A stretch of 64,000 nt of DNA from Lutjanus erythropterus (lineage: Eukaryota > Chordata > Actinopteri > Lutjaniformes > Lutjanidae): positions 10,274,683-10,338,682 of the forward strand of contig CM034603.1 in NCBI GenBank assembly GCA_020091685.1, given 5' to 3'. A model generated the notes under the pieces. The model searched no databases, had not been told where the DNA came from, and worked only from the letters and a program-made list of their open reading frames with translations. Positions 43,055-53,885 of this stretch are shown here, in pieces (within the stretch, counting starts at the first letter, position 1; each line of letters opens with the position of its first letter). Made by a program: the position numbers and the translations under genes.

Positions 43055-45667
43055 TGTGTGTGTGTGTGTAAGTGCATCTCATACCTTGCATGTAGTCTTG
43101 TACAGTCAGTGCCAGCTGTTGATCCAGCTCCTTCAGGACTGTGAGCAGTGTACCAACTTCTCTATTTGACAGTAAACCAGTCTTTTCCATTTCAATGAAC
43201 ACATCCAGGACAGTCTATAACCAACAGATAAAAACTTGTTTTTGTCTCTGTGTGTGGAGAGTTAGTAGCCGCATCGCAAATTTAGAAAGCACTTGTGGTG
43301 CAGTAATAAAGGTGTGAAGAGTTATCCATAAAATATGCCAAAAGTTCATTAAGCATTCCTATAGTAGCCATATTCATTTTAAATAAACATGCACAAATTG
43401 TAGATAAAAACAGAGAGAAGTACCAGTGTGGAAGCTAAGCAATGAACTGCTGTGGACAGGGTCAGCAATAAAATGTATTTTAGTCACTTAAAAAGTGTAT
43501 GCTACTTTTAGAATATTTTCATCATTTACTTTGCCATCAGAAAGTGTTTTCCAAAGGAAACTGCCGTTATACACCCCAAATATCACTTCCTCGTGCTCAA
43601 CAACACTTCATCGGCAGAAACAGTTGTTTTAACTCACAGAATATTAGAGTTGCTGGTGTACCGCTGCCTCAACTGATTACATAGTCTGTTATTGTCTGAC
43701 TTTGGCTAATCCGAACTAACCCTTTAAAACACCAAAAACACATAATAACACAAACAAACAAACAGGTCGAAGCAGTGATAGACCAGCAACTCCTGTGTTC
43801 TGTGAGGTAAAATTACTGATTTTGCCAGTGGAGTCTGGTTGGTTTGGAGAAAGTGATATTTCGTTTATATAACAGCAGTTTCCTATGTTTTGTCCAGAGC
43901 AGTACATTGTTCAGCTTCCAACACTGGTACTGGTGTATTGTTTTAGAGAGAGCAATATTTGGCTCATAAAAAGGCGATTTCTCTTCAAAAGAGGCTGTCT
44001 GACAGGAAAGCAAAGTGATGAACACATTCTGTGACATTTTAAAGTGGCTAAAATACGTTTTGCTGCTGAACCTTTCCACAGTAGTAATTTGCCCGGCTTC
44101 CATGCCGGTACTCCTCTTTTCTCCTCCAAACAGGGGGCATGCTGATCGCCATTCACTACAGCTAATACACTTACTATGGATGAGTACCTCCTACAACCAC
44201 ACTTCAAATGATCCAAACTATCCCTTTAAGACATACAGACCATGCAACTAATCTTTGTGGACCAAAGTTGAGGATGTCCACATCATCAGAGTGTCTCATA
44301 CTTCATATGGAACTGAAGTCATAATCAAACTACAACCCAGTTCTTATTTGGAAATATATATGAATATGACATTCTTCGGCCTAATTGAAATTAGATTAAG
44401 ACAACCCACAATACACCTAATGAAAGCAATAAAATTTATATTAATCAAACTTAACTCCACATTTGTGTTTGATACTACCTTGGCAAAATCTTCTAGTTTG
44501 AATTTTCAAATCATGAAGCAGATAAATTTACTTTTAAAAATGGTGGGGACAGTTTGTTGATAGAAAAATAATTATTTAAGTTGCAGGTAATTGGGGCAGA
44601 TGTGTGCTGGTGTTTGTTCTTGCTTTAAAAAAAAGTTTTCGAGTTAGTACTTTTGTACTCTTACTAAAGTAGTTATTTTAATGACCACTCCTCTTCTACT
44701 TGAGTGCCGGTTTTAAGTAATATTTATTCTACTTGAGAGCAATTTATGGCTACTCTACCCACCTCTGCTCCTAATGTATATCTAACTTTTTGCTCAAAAG
44801 TGAAAAAGTGAAGAGCACATGTCAACATTTCCTATAAAACTATGAGTGTGGCAAGGAGGGTAGGTGTGTTCTTACAATGCATGCTTCCGTTTGTCTTTTG
44901 CCCAGCCTGTCACTCAACAGATACTTCATCTTGTAGAGATTTTCATCAGTCATGTTCTCGTACACCTTGTACAGCATCATCCTGACAGACAGAGCAGAAG
45001 AGTGGAGATGAGACAGAATACAGGGACAGACAAAGTCAAAACAGACAAAAAACTTTAGGAATAAATCTGACTAATCCTGCCACACTTTTTGGACTTTCCA
45101 GTTATAGTAAATTTCTTTCTGCTTTCACCTGTAATCTGACAGCATGGGATTTGCATCTGTCTCTACTGGTCGACAGCTGTCTGTCTCCAGGAGGTTGAGG
45201 AGATCTGCTCGCCGGATCGTGTTGAGGAGCTGACGAAGGAAGGAATGGTTGTCCAGCAGACAATTTTCTTCTAGTCTTATGAATAGGTCTTTTGCATCCT
45301 TGACCTGTATGAGAACAGTCAAGAAACACACACTCAAACCTGTATCAATATAGTGGTTGGGGTCTAACAAAAAACAAACAAACCCAATACTTAGTACCTT
45401 TTTGATACCACAACAGTAGATAACACACTGACCCTCAGCATTGACAGAAAAACAAAAAAAAAACCCCACTCAACTGCCTAGGGTTACTGGCCAGTGAGAC
45501 ATTTTTCGTCAGATATGGACTTGTCCAAAAAGCAACAGAACGAGGCATGCGGTGCTCACCCCCTCCAGGCGTTTTCTCTTGACAACATCACGACACAAGA
45601 AGCAGAGAGCAGCCACCTCTTCTGACACCAGCTCCTCATCTATGCGGGACAGCGTCACCCTGTCCAT
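37812..45667 (-). CDS. casp8: Caspase-8 (initiator caspase with two death-effector domains)
   Basis: Eleven coding exons from right to left: 45667-45560, 45304-45129, 44981-44876, 43214-43085, 42954-42896, 42799-42736, 42637-42576, 42462-42351, 41247-41120, 39082-38691 and 37950-37812, giving 491 aa (human about 479). DED1 spans residues 3-80 (with [10 protein letters not shown]) and DED2 about 97-174, followed by a linker and the protease domain. The catalytic dyad is His322 (LSHG) and Cys365 in QACQG; substrate-pocket arginines lie in NRTGT and SFRHT. Caspase-8 is recruited through FADD to death receptors, cleaves effector caspases and restrains necroptosis. Unusually, residue 431 is Ile where caspases normally have Trp (GSIY instead of GTWY/GSWF). 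The coding ATG is in exon 2, whose acceptor ends at 45710; a non-coding exon 1 is proposed at 47167 and above. Confidence 0.96.
39345..40395 (+). pseudogene. Decayed Tc1-like transposase gene in a casp8 intron
   Basis: Plus-strand frames encode pieces typical of fish Tc1/mariner transposases: [39 protein letters not shown] and [18 protein letters not shown]. The frame is broken by stops and frameshifts (for example after 39540 and at 40031), and the recognisable match fades near 40395, so the right inverted repeat seems lost. The first catalytic Asp (usual WSDES) is Glu, and the second-Asp motif is also altered. It is antisense to casp8 and inert. Confidence 0.88.
40415..40790 (-). other. Unrecognised open frame of about 120 codons in a casp8 intron
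   Basis: A stop-free minus-strand frame (about 40784 down to its stop near 40415) includes [32 protein letters not shown] and [10 protein letters not shown]. It has ordinary protein-like composition, unlike shadow frames, with a helix-like middle and three cysteines. I recognise no family. It directly abuts the Tc1-like remnant, so it may be part of another decayed element, or a captured exon. There is no convincing ATG near its start. Confidence 0.35.
41578..42127. mobile_element. Palindromic MITE family C, copy 2 (casp8 intron)
   Basis: TTTAAAGGGACAGTTCGCC opens the left arm. GTTTTGGTGTGAGTTGC, GAGATATCAGCTGT and AATGGAACTAGATGGCACTC reappear inverted as GAGTGCCATTTGGTTCCATT, CAGCCGATATC and AACTCACACCAAAAAC. 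A duplicated AAAATGCGGCACTTC unit lies at 41937-41966. Confidence 0.8.
43003..43069. repeat. GT microsatellite in casp8 intron, next to a splice donor
   Basis: Near-perfect (TG)n with one TATG interruption. On the transcribed strand it is (CA)n beginning 16 bases after the exon that ends at 43085. Confidence 0.95.
43416..44229. mobile_element. Palindromic MITE family B, copy 1 (casp8 intron)
   Basis: Left arm words GTGGAAGCTAAGCAATGAAC and CTGTGGACAGGGTCAGCA appear inverted on the right side as CCTTTCCACAGTAG and related words. The right end TGATCCAAACTATCCCTTTAA ends in TTAA. An additional terminus-like TCCGAACTAACCCTTTAAAA near 43710 suggests two copies inserted into each other. Confidence 0.7.
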
Positions 45668-47166
45668 CGCAGACCCACTCCCCCCAGCACGGGCCTGGTG
45701 CTCGGCTCACTAGGTAATAAAAGAAAAGTATGCATAAAGTAGAGACACTAAAATAAGATTAATGAAACCTTACGAGAGCATGAATGACTTGACTGGTTCA
45801 TTAAACTACCTTAGAAACAAGCTTTAGAGAAATACCACATCAACAAATATCTAGAGAGACTAACAAAGCCACAGACATCCTACAGTACAAGAATCATTAT
45901 TGTCATATCAAATACCACTACTTTTCTTAGTGTGGATGAATATTTAATATATAAATATTAATTTACCACATAGGTGATAAATTTAGCATAAAGTACAGTA
46001 AGATCACTATAGCTGTTTTGTTTTTGTTTTTTTTCCATTGAAGCCCCAGATTGTAAGGAGAGAGTAACTGTAAATTTAAGCACTCAGTTATTAAAAAAAC
46101 ACCATGATCCATCCTGGTAAATGCTATGTAAATTGTATATACATAGCACCGAACAGATTACAAAGTGGCAAATAAATATAAAACATAATTAAAAAAATGT
46201 AAACATTAAAATCAAGGACAAAAAAATGACTGACTTTATCAACCCAATATTGGCCTATCACAGTTATACTGGTCTATACTGTTATACGTTATCAGATATG
46301 CAACCATATGTGAAATTTTTTTAAGAGATTGCTCATATTTGTTAGCTTTATAGGCAGCATTCTGTGTTAACTTGATTTCTTTTCTTAATTTAGGTTACAT
46401 ATTTATATATTGGATATTTTGCTCTTTTCATGTTTTTTTTAATTTATAATTATTTATAAGTAATTTAAAAATACCAGTGAAAGTTTACGGTTTCAGTGCC
46501 CTGATATAATGTTGAACGATAAAGTTTATTGTTAAACTGTAAAATTTTTGCATCCCTTAATATCAGTACTGTCTCCCAAACTGGTCAATGTTAGTATCTG
46601 ACAGGCCCTACTTTAGATGTTAAGGCTCCTCAACTTTGACGTAGTGTTTTCTTTAAAATTGCTCTTAAAAGCATGTTTTTCTTGATTTTAACTTAACTTT
46701 AAACTTTTGTTCTTGTGTTTTATGTTTGTATCAGTCATACTGTTTTGTGGTATATAAATAATTTACTTTTTAAATTTACTATTACTATATTATAGTACCA
46801 AGTACCAAGTATACTTCGGAGTACAAACTCTCGAGGACTGAGGACGCAGAATTGTGGCTCAGAATTGTTTTTTTTATTAGTAAATGACGCAATTTTACAT
46901 CAACATGTCGTGACGTCACGGAAAACACCGCCAGCCACGGTGATGTTTGTTTGTTGACTTGACAAAAAGTTAATAACAAGTTTTAAAAGTTTTCACTCAA
47001 GTCGGCGCGGCACCACAAAAGTAATACAACGTTAAATCACTTTCAAATCAACATATACAGCCATCGGCTTCACGTTTATGTTCCTCCACAAGTTTTAACG
47101 TTACACAATGATTTAACAGAAGCGGTGAGTCCGCTTACGACCTTCAAACTTACCGATGCGACTTAC

Positions 47167-47235
47167 GTTCAACAAGCGAAAGGATGTGTCTTCTTTAGTC
47201 CAGTAACAAACTCTTTTCTGAAAGCGAAAACTTCT
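47167..47235 (-). other. Probable non-coding exon 1 of casp8
   Basis: A strong donor GTAAGT on the minus strand (47166-47161) follows GCTTGTTGAAC. The coding exon has an acceptor at 45712-45710 with 42 bases of 5' UTR before the ATG, so an upstream exon is required. The 5' boundary is only approximate. Confidence 0.45.
47220..47232 (+). promoter_or_regulatory. ISRE/IRF-like site 1 at casp8 promoter
   Basis: GAAAGCGAAAACT fits the GAAANNGAAA core bound by IRF and ISGF3 factors. It is about 55 bp upstream of the proposed exon-1 donor. Confidence 0.55.
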
Positions 47236-47281
47236 CAAACAAAGTAATTTTTGGCGTCACTCGTTCAGCTAACCCGTGCAG

Positions 47282-47292
47282 GTTTCACTTTC
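47282..47292 (-). promoter_or_regulatory. ISRE/IRF-like site 2 at casp8 promoter
   Basis: GTTTCACTTTC on the plus strand, that is GAAAGTGAAAC on the casp8 strand, a perfect GAAANNGAAAC match. It is 50 bp from site 1. Confidence 0.6.
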
Positions 47293-48150
47293 AGGGGAAG
47301 TGAGTTGCTTTTGAGATGTGGCGGGTCCTACTACTGACTATTTCAAAATAAAAGTCATGTTTGTTTGTAATGAAGACGCAGAGAGGTTTGAATTATTATT
47401 GCGAGTCATTCTTACACGGATTAGCCTTTGTTTAGCTCCACATTCACCTAAATAGGAAGGGTGAAGCTCGCCTTTTACGAGCAACCTTTGTTGCTTTGTA
47501 ACCTTTTTTTTTTTTAAATTTTCCACTTTTATTTTGAAGGCAAGCTTATTTAAGTATGACTTATGCTCACATAGGTGTGTCCGAAACCGCATACTTACCT
47601 ACTACTCATACTAACTCTGATACTGTGTAGTATTTAGATAATTATTTAACAGTCTAATGCATGGATACTCAACTTGCTTTGCTAAAGGGCCACTTTTACA
47701 AAATGTCAGGATTCACTCAATAATAACAACATTATTTATCAGATAAAAATCAATAAACATTAAAAAGCACATAACTCATCTCTATTTGAAATTCTTTATT
47801 TTAATATTAACTGGGTTATTAAATTATTGACTAAATTAACTGGGTGCAAGGATTGACAGATAAATAACTTTGCTGCATTTACTAACTGCAGCTGCATGTA
47901 AGCTGTAAATGCTACAACATCAAACATCGCTGGAACCCATTAAACACAGCTGCAATGATACATGAACATGAACATAAAATGCTACTACCAGGAACAGGAT
48001 TAATAGTAAATCACGGGCCAGTTTTGGCCCCCAGGCTGCAAAATGAGTAAAAACACCAAGTGACTGCTCAGACATACTGTAACTACTTTGCCCCAACAAA
48101 ACTGACAGGGTAACAAAATCAAACTACAAACTCTGTTTGAAACAAACTAC

Positions 48151-48156
48151 TTTATT
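48151..48156 (-). terminator. catip polyadenylation signal
   Basis: TTTATT on the plus strand (AATAAA on the minus strand), 207 bases past the catip stop codon. Confidence 0.5.
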
Positions 48157-48362
48157 CAGATTACTTAAGTTTTTAAGCAAGATTACACTCAGGTGAAGTC
48201 ACAGGTTAGAATCTCCACCATTTTTAGTACTGGTTATGTATCACTTAGAAAAAGAGACTAACCCAAATGCAGTTTTAATATTTCATCTCCAGTTAAACTG
48301 ATGAACAGCAATAGAAAGTTATAAAACGCTGTTTTGAGCATGTGTTCTCATCAGGTGTGCTT

Positions 48363-48768
48363 TCAGGGTGAGGGGGCTTTCAGGGTTGCTTCTGGAGGAT
48401 GGCGGGAGGCAAAAGAGAGAAAGTACTCTCTAGCAAACTGGAAGACATCATCTGGTTTCCTTAGCAGCAAGAACTGCAAGAAGTCAGATATGAGGGCACG
48501 GATCTCTGGGTGCTGTCTCAGGTATGAGGCGTGGTCCGCCTTCAGCTCCTCCTGTTCCACAGACACATAAACACACATTCATATTCTGGGTAAGATAAGA
48601 TCAATGTGAGGAAACAATCTTATTTAGGTACAATCAGTCTGCATAAATGAGTCAAATATTAAGCCAGCCTCTTCATCATATCAGAATATTATTGGTTACC
48701 TTTCTGTCCAAAAACTTGGAACGCATCTGCATGTCTTCTTCCCAAACCAGCGGGATCTTCTCAAAACC

Positions 48769-48827
<59 letters not shown>

Positions 48828-51800
48828 TATACTCATAAAATCAACATAACTGACAATATCTCCTTAGAGAAACAGTTTTTATGAGTGTATGGGAGCTGTT
48901 ACCTTTTTCTAGCTGTGATGGCAGCTGCAGTAACCTCATGGTGACCGGTGATCCTACCTGCACTCTGCTCGCTAAGTGTCTGATAAGAAAACATAAACTG
49001 CTAAAAAATCTATTCATGAAATAATAATAACAGTTTTATTTGCAAGGAGATTTACAGATGCAGGGTTTCAGTGGTGGTGGAACAGTACAACGTGCACACG
49101 CTCCTGAAAAACATCTAAAAAAAATGCATATATATCAATGCGGAATGTCTCATTAAGCATCTACAAGAATCTTGTGAAAATAAATGTTCCTAAGTGTTAG
49201 AAAACATAGTTAAAAAAACTGAACTGAACAAAACGCAAATTACATGATTTCAAACTTAGGTTTAATCTATGTTTTAAAACTTTTTAGATACGTATTAATG
49301 TATATAAGACCCTAAACTACAAAGTTAGAAGGCTGTTGTGAATTTGGGTTTCCAACGGCTTTAACTGTTTACACTTATCATGTAAATGCATCTCTGGTAG
49401 CCAGATCACAAATCTGATTGCAGTCAGCTTCTGTTTTTCCAGGTTAAATGTGAGTCAGGGTTGGCACTGCCCCCAGCTGGAAGGTGGTTGTACTGCAGCT
49501 GGAGCTGTTTGGAGCCTGCTGTGAGAAATAAGTTCCAGAGGCCCGCCTGAAAAGATGTGAATTCAGAGCCCAGTATTGCATGCAATGTCTCCAAGAGCTT
49601 TACAGGTCCACAGCAGCAACAGACTCAGCCAAAGCTTATCAAGGAGAAAAGGGAAAAACTCAAAAGAGTGTTTCAATTATGTAGTTTCTAATTTAGTTTA
49701 AAGTAATCATTTTCTGAGGCCATGTGAATAATTTATTAAAACCATTGCTTTCAGAACAGTTGCAGTTTGTGGATCTTGCTTAGGCACAACTGCATTTAAA
49801 CAAAATGGCTTATTATTTTATTAGTAACTTGCAGAGTATAGCTCCACATACAGTAGGTGATGTGAGCACCACCCCCTCAAACCTGGTTCTGCACCTGACA
49901 TGTCACACAATAAGAATGGAAAAAAACTCAATGTCAAGTCCCTTTTGATATGTCCCTTGTTTTCCTCTAAGTCAGGTGCAGTTGTTGCCACTGGCCAGAT
50001 TTAAAGGCACACTATGCAGGATTTTCCTGAAAAACAAATTTATACCCAAATAAAAATAACCCATCTCAACCTTCACTTTACCTTCTGCTTGTATTTTCTT
50101 ATCTTCTCATTATTTTGCAGTGTTTGGGACTCTTTACTAACCTAAAGCTTCAGTCAACCTAGGAATGCAACGCAACACTCATTTCTTTCTGGTGTGTTTA
50201 CAAGCGGCAACTGACAAGTCCTGCTCATTCTACCTTTAAATGACAGATACATTAACACTAAAACTGACCATTACTTTGATTAATCATGAAACCACCAAAA
50301 CACCAGTGACATACTTTAAAGAGTTTCAGACACTAAAAGAATTCTTTCATCAATTACATTTTTTTCACAGATGAAAATGAGATGATAACTAAATAAAAAG
50401 TAATTTATGATGACAAAAATTATGACAAAATCTATAGGCACTGTCATCAACAAATAAAAACGAGAATAAAATGTTTCCCAATGGATGGGATGAGCAGTGT
50501 TTTATAAGGCATATAGTGTCAAGACAGAACAGTCAGTAAAAAAGGCACACTGACTCCCACTGTAAACTTAGAGGAACATAACTGTGCCAACAGTGAACAA
50601 AATGCCCTGGATTAAAAAAATAAGGGACTGGGTTGCTGGTTTTAGACGGGACAACATGCTTCAAATATAGACAATATATTAGGTAGGATTCAACTGATTT
50701 GATATACTGTACCGTCTATGACTCTAACTTGCAATTTGGACTGCTGTGCTCATTTTTGCATGTGCAATTGCTACAAATTGCTCCTAATGTTAATAAGGAA
50801 AAATCTACTGTACATTTAGTTGACTAAAATCTTATGATAGTTAGTTGACTAAAACTAGAATAAAACAATTCTCATAACTAAAATATGACTAAAACTAAAT
50901 GGCATTTTATTCAAAAGACTAAAGCTAAATCAAGCAAAATTAACACTGTGTACCCTGTTTGAGTTTGAGACTGTCCAGCGATTCCAAGAGCCTGCAGTAG
51001 TGTATTTATCGAGCTTACCCATCGGCCAGGAAGTAGCACTGCCAGGTCGTGGGGCTGTCCTCCAGAGAGCGCACAATCCTCTCCACGCCAAATACCTCCA
51101 CTATCTCATCCACAACGTCCAGCTGCTTCAGACCAAGCTCGCTCTGTCCACAGAATAATACCATTTTACTAGGGTTTAACTATTCAAATACACAGAATCA
51201 GCAGGATGTCATACTGGAATAATTACTTACAAAAGTGGTGTGGATGATGCGTAATCCCTGGTCAAAGGAGATGAAGGTCATGTGTTCTGGCACCGTCTTC
51301 CTAAGAGCAATTAGGCGCATCAGCAGCAGGTTGGAGCCCTCGGTTACCAGCCCTTTTAGGACAGACATGGGATAAGAAATGCTCTCCTTTGTCACCTCCT
51401 GTACACAAACACAAAAAGAGATTACACTTTACAGCATGTTTGTTGACATCTCCAAGCAAGAAATCCATGGAATACTTTGCAAAGCACATTGTCATACAAT
51501 GACATAATGAAAACTCTGTTGTGTCTTCTCTCACCTGTCCTACAGTGGTAATTTTATCAATCACCATCTGCCCGTCACGCTGCACCATGTGACACCTCTT
51601 GTCCAGACTGTGGCCTTCAAGCTGAAAAGGGAACAATGTGTTTAAAGGCAGGGCGACAATATTTTCACTTGGCATTAGCTACAGCAGATGCCAGTCGGCA
51701 CACTCCCAATTTGGAGAAGCAGAGAGGAGCGGAGGAGGAGAATGAACGACTGTAGACAGGGTCTGAAAACGCTGTCTGACAGCAAGGTAAAGCTGTAATT

Positions 51801-53305
51801 CTAAATACATTGTACACTTATTTACTTATTGATCATTTTAAGTGGCTAAAATATGTTTTGCTGCTGACCCTGTCCACAGCAGTACATTGCTTAGCTTCCT
51901 TCAGCAGTGCTCCTGCTGCTTCTCCAATCTGGTGATGTGCTGATGGACATGTACAGTAGGTAATGTACTGACTATGGACTAATATCTCATACAACCCCTC
52001 TTCAAGCAATCCGAGTCACTTTAAAATGAAACAGTATGGGAAGCTTTCAATAACTCACCTTCACATACTCATGGTAGTGTTCCTCTAGCACCTCCAGGTC
52101 TGTGGTTAGGTAGGCTTAAAAGGACAAAGAACATGAAGATGTTGTAACATCTGTAAATGGGAAAAAACAGTGGAGACCAGCTCCTGCATCCTCCTCACCT
52201 GTCACTGTTGTTCCACAGGGAGAGTCATCAATGGCTCCCTGGCTCTGAGCGTGCAGCAGCATGCAGGGCTGCTGGCCTCTACGGGCAAACTCCACCGTCA
52301 AAATGAACTTCCCCAGGTCTCTGCCACCCTCTGACACAGTCACCAGGGAGTCTGGAAACACACACTTCTGCAGCTCTGCAGGCTCTGAGAGAGGTGGGAG
52401 AGACTTAAAGGGATAGTTCGCAGCATTTCAAGTGGGGCTGTTTCAGGTAGCTATCTATAGTTAGTGTATTACCTTCAGTAGATAGTGGTGGACACACCCC
52501 GGTCTGGATAAGCAAAGAGGGGCACCAACACAGAAGATAAGCAATGTACTGGTGTAGACAGGGACAGCAATAAACTGTATTTTAGCCACTTAAAAAAGGG
52601 CCAACTAAAAAAAATAAGTTGATCTGTGCATTATATTTGTAATATTTTCACTGCTTCACTATGCCTTCAGACAGCGTTTTCTGACTGGAAACAGCTTTTA
52701 TATATGCTATACACTGCTCTCTCCAAACCATCCAGACTTCAATCATTTTACCTCACAGAACACAGAAATTGCTGGTCTACTACTGCCTCTATCTATCAGG
52801 TTGCTTGTGTGACTTTGGTGTTTTAAAAGGGTAGTTTGGATTCACTGAAGTCACACAATAACACAAACAACTAAACGAATACAGGCAGTGCCCTTCTCTT
52901 TATTTCCAGACTAGGGGCGTGTCAACCACCACCTGCTGTAGGTAATACACTGACTATTGACAAGTACCTCATACAACCCCACTTCAAAAAATCCGAACTA
53001 TCCCTTTAAAGTTGGACTCCAGCCACAAAGGCCAGTTTAATTAAGTTTTTCTATTTTCTGTTCTGTGCTAAAAATGAAGAATGTTCCTGCCTATTCGATT
53101 TATATGGGAAAACTCAACGTGTGCCAAAACCAGATGGTTGCAACTCTGAGGCTTGCGCAGGTTCACTTCAGAGTCGTCTAGAAAACACTGAGCACTCACC
53201 GATGCTTGACATGAAGGTGATGGCTTCATTGGAGGCTTTCAACTCCTCTTCGTGGTCGGCTCCATCAATGTCCGCTGAAGCCCCGGCAGGAAGCTCGTCC
53301 TCCAT
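48363..53305 (-). CDS. catip: Ciliogenesis-associated TTC17-interacting protein (CATIP)
   Basis: Nine coding exons from right to left: 53305-53200, 52384-52199, 52114-52059, 51621-51535, 51398-51231, 51143-51019, 48979-48903, 48767-48700 and 48551-48363, giving 353 aa (human about 387). Recognised family stretches are CGTTVTAYLTTDLEVLEEHY, LVTEGSNLLLMRLIALRKTV, DSPTTWQCYFLADGHLASRV, LKADHASYLRQHPEIRAL and DFLQFLLLRKPDDV. CATIP binds TTC17 and promotes actin polymerisation needed to build primary cilia. The upstream frame stays open, but the ATG at 53305 follows directly on a GC-rich, X-box-bearing promoter and starts an acidic leader (MEDELPAG). It lies between two caspase genes on the same strand. 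Confidence 0.93.
48771..48825. repeat. CA microsatellite abutting a catip splice acceptor
   Basis: Perfect (AC)n. On the catip strand it is (GT)n followed immediately by TTAG and the exon beginning at 48767. Confidence 0.95.
49000..50980. other. catip intron 6, no exon seen
   Basis: A roughly 2-kb intron. Apart from the TTAA-flanked element at 50001-50239 it holds AT-rich DNA and scattered ACTAAA words near 50820-50940. No coding exon is needed to keep the frame. Confidence 0.6.
50001..50239. mobile_element. TTAA-flanked short MITE (catip intron)
   Basis: It begins TTAAAGGCACACTATGCAGG and ends ATTCTACCTTTAA, with TTAA at both edges and AT-rich non-coding interior. This is a typical fish element of about 240 bp. 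Confidence 0.65.
51670..52025. mobile_element. Palindromic MITE family B, copy 2 (catip intron)
   Basis: GATGCCAGTCGGCACACTCC, TTTAAGTGGCTAAAATATG and CCCTGTCCACAGCAGTACAT are shared with copies at 43416, 52405 and 56050. The right end is CAATCCGAGTCACTTTAA. Confidence 0.75.
52405..53009. mobile_element. Palindromic MITE family B, copy 3, complete with TTAA edges (catip intron 1)
   Basis: The left end TTAAAGGGATAGTTCGCAGC and the right end ATCCGAACTATCCCTTTAA are inverted repeats with TTAA on both sides. The arms carry AAGTGGGGCTG against CAACCCCACTT, then GTAATACACTGACTAT in inverted form. Confidence 0.85.
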
Positions 53306-53472
53306 AATTAACGCTGTCTTTAAATAATGGCAGACACTCCCAGTCGTGAAACACGCACCTACAGAGAGTTTTGTTGGGACAAACAGCTTGTTTTTGTCAT
53401 TTTTCTGGCAAGCGGCCAGTTGCTGCACTTCTATCCGCAGCCTCTTTTTTGATACGGAAAAAGGGCGCACAC

Positions 53473-53486
53473 GTTGTCACGGCAAC
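53473..53486. promoter_or_regulatory. RFX X-box-like palindrome upstream of catip
   Basis: GTTGTCACGGCAAC fits the symmetric X-box pattern GTHNYY-N2-RRNAAC recognised by RFX factors that drive cilium genes. It is 168 bp upstream of the catip ATG, in the usual range. Confidence 0.65.
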
Positions 53487-53764
53487 GACGCTGCAGTACC
53501 GAAAAGACGATTGTATGTGCGCAGCCGAATCTGGAAGTTTAGTTCCCGCTGATCCAAGTGCACACAGATAAATCCTACTCATTGATTATTGATAATGTGT
53601 GATGGATGAATCAGTTTCATAATTTCGAGTTTATTTAAATATCAGAATTCTGACTTTTCATCTCATAATTTCGAGTTTTGATCTCATAATTATGACTTTT
53701 TTTAAATTTCATAATTATGACTTACCTTGGGGATGTGTTTTTTTCTTTCAGTTGTGGATTCCAT

Positions 53765-53885
53765 ACTCTTTTCACAGCCGCCATTTTGACATGATTTAGT
53801 AACCACAGGTGTTACCAGTGATTCTAATTAAAGTTCTTTTGCATTCAGGTCAAACAGAGTCAGAGTGCTGCTGTTCATGTTTGCT
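53765..53885 (-). repeat. Dispersed repeat ending in a YY1-like ATGGCGGC
   Basis: On the minus strand the order AGCAGCACTCTGACTC, TTTGACCT-AATG, TAACACCTGTG, CATGTCAAAATGGCGGCTG matches 16510-16620 on the plus strand (AGCAGCACCCTGACAC ... CATGTCAAAATGGCTGCT). Confidence 0.65.

Larger units (their letters stand above)
45710..48330. other. casp8 5' region and gap to catip
   Basis: It contains casp8 intron 1, its promoter (47167-47300) and then the downstream flank of catip. A perfect CRE TGACGTCA sits at 46911-46918. No coding exon is seen. A fragment at 47572-47640 (GTGTGTCCGAAACCGCATACTTACC) resembles a dispersed repeat in mcm6 intron 11 (about 11745). Confidence 0.55.

Noticed and set aside
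46911..46918. Perfect CRE TGACGTCA as a casp8 promoter element.
   Set aside because: It lies inside the proposed casp8 intron 1, not upstream of the exon, in DNA that may be repetitive, so a role is unsupported.
53725..53786. A possible coding first exon on the minus strand: ATGGCGGC start, about 20 open codons, then GTAAGT.
   Set aside because: The segment lies in a repeat that also occurs at 16510-16620, no downstream exon can be found before the catip promoter, and I recognise no protein with this start. Recorded as a finding about the repeat instead.
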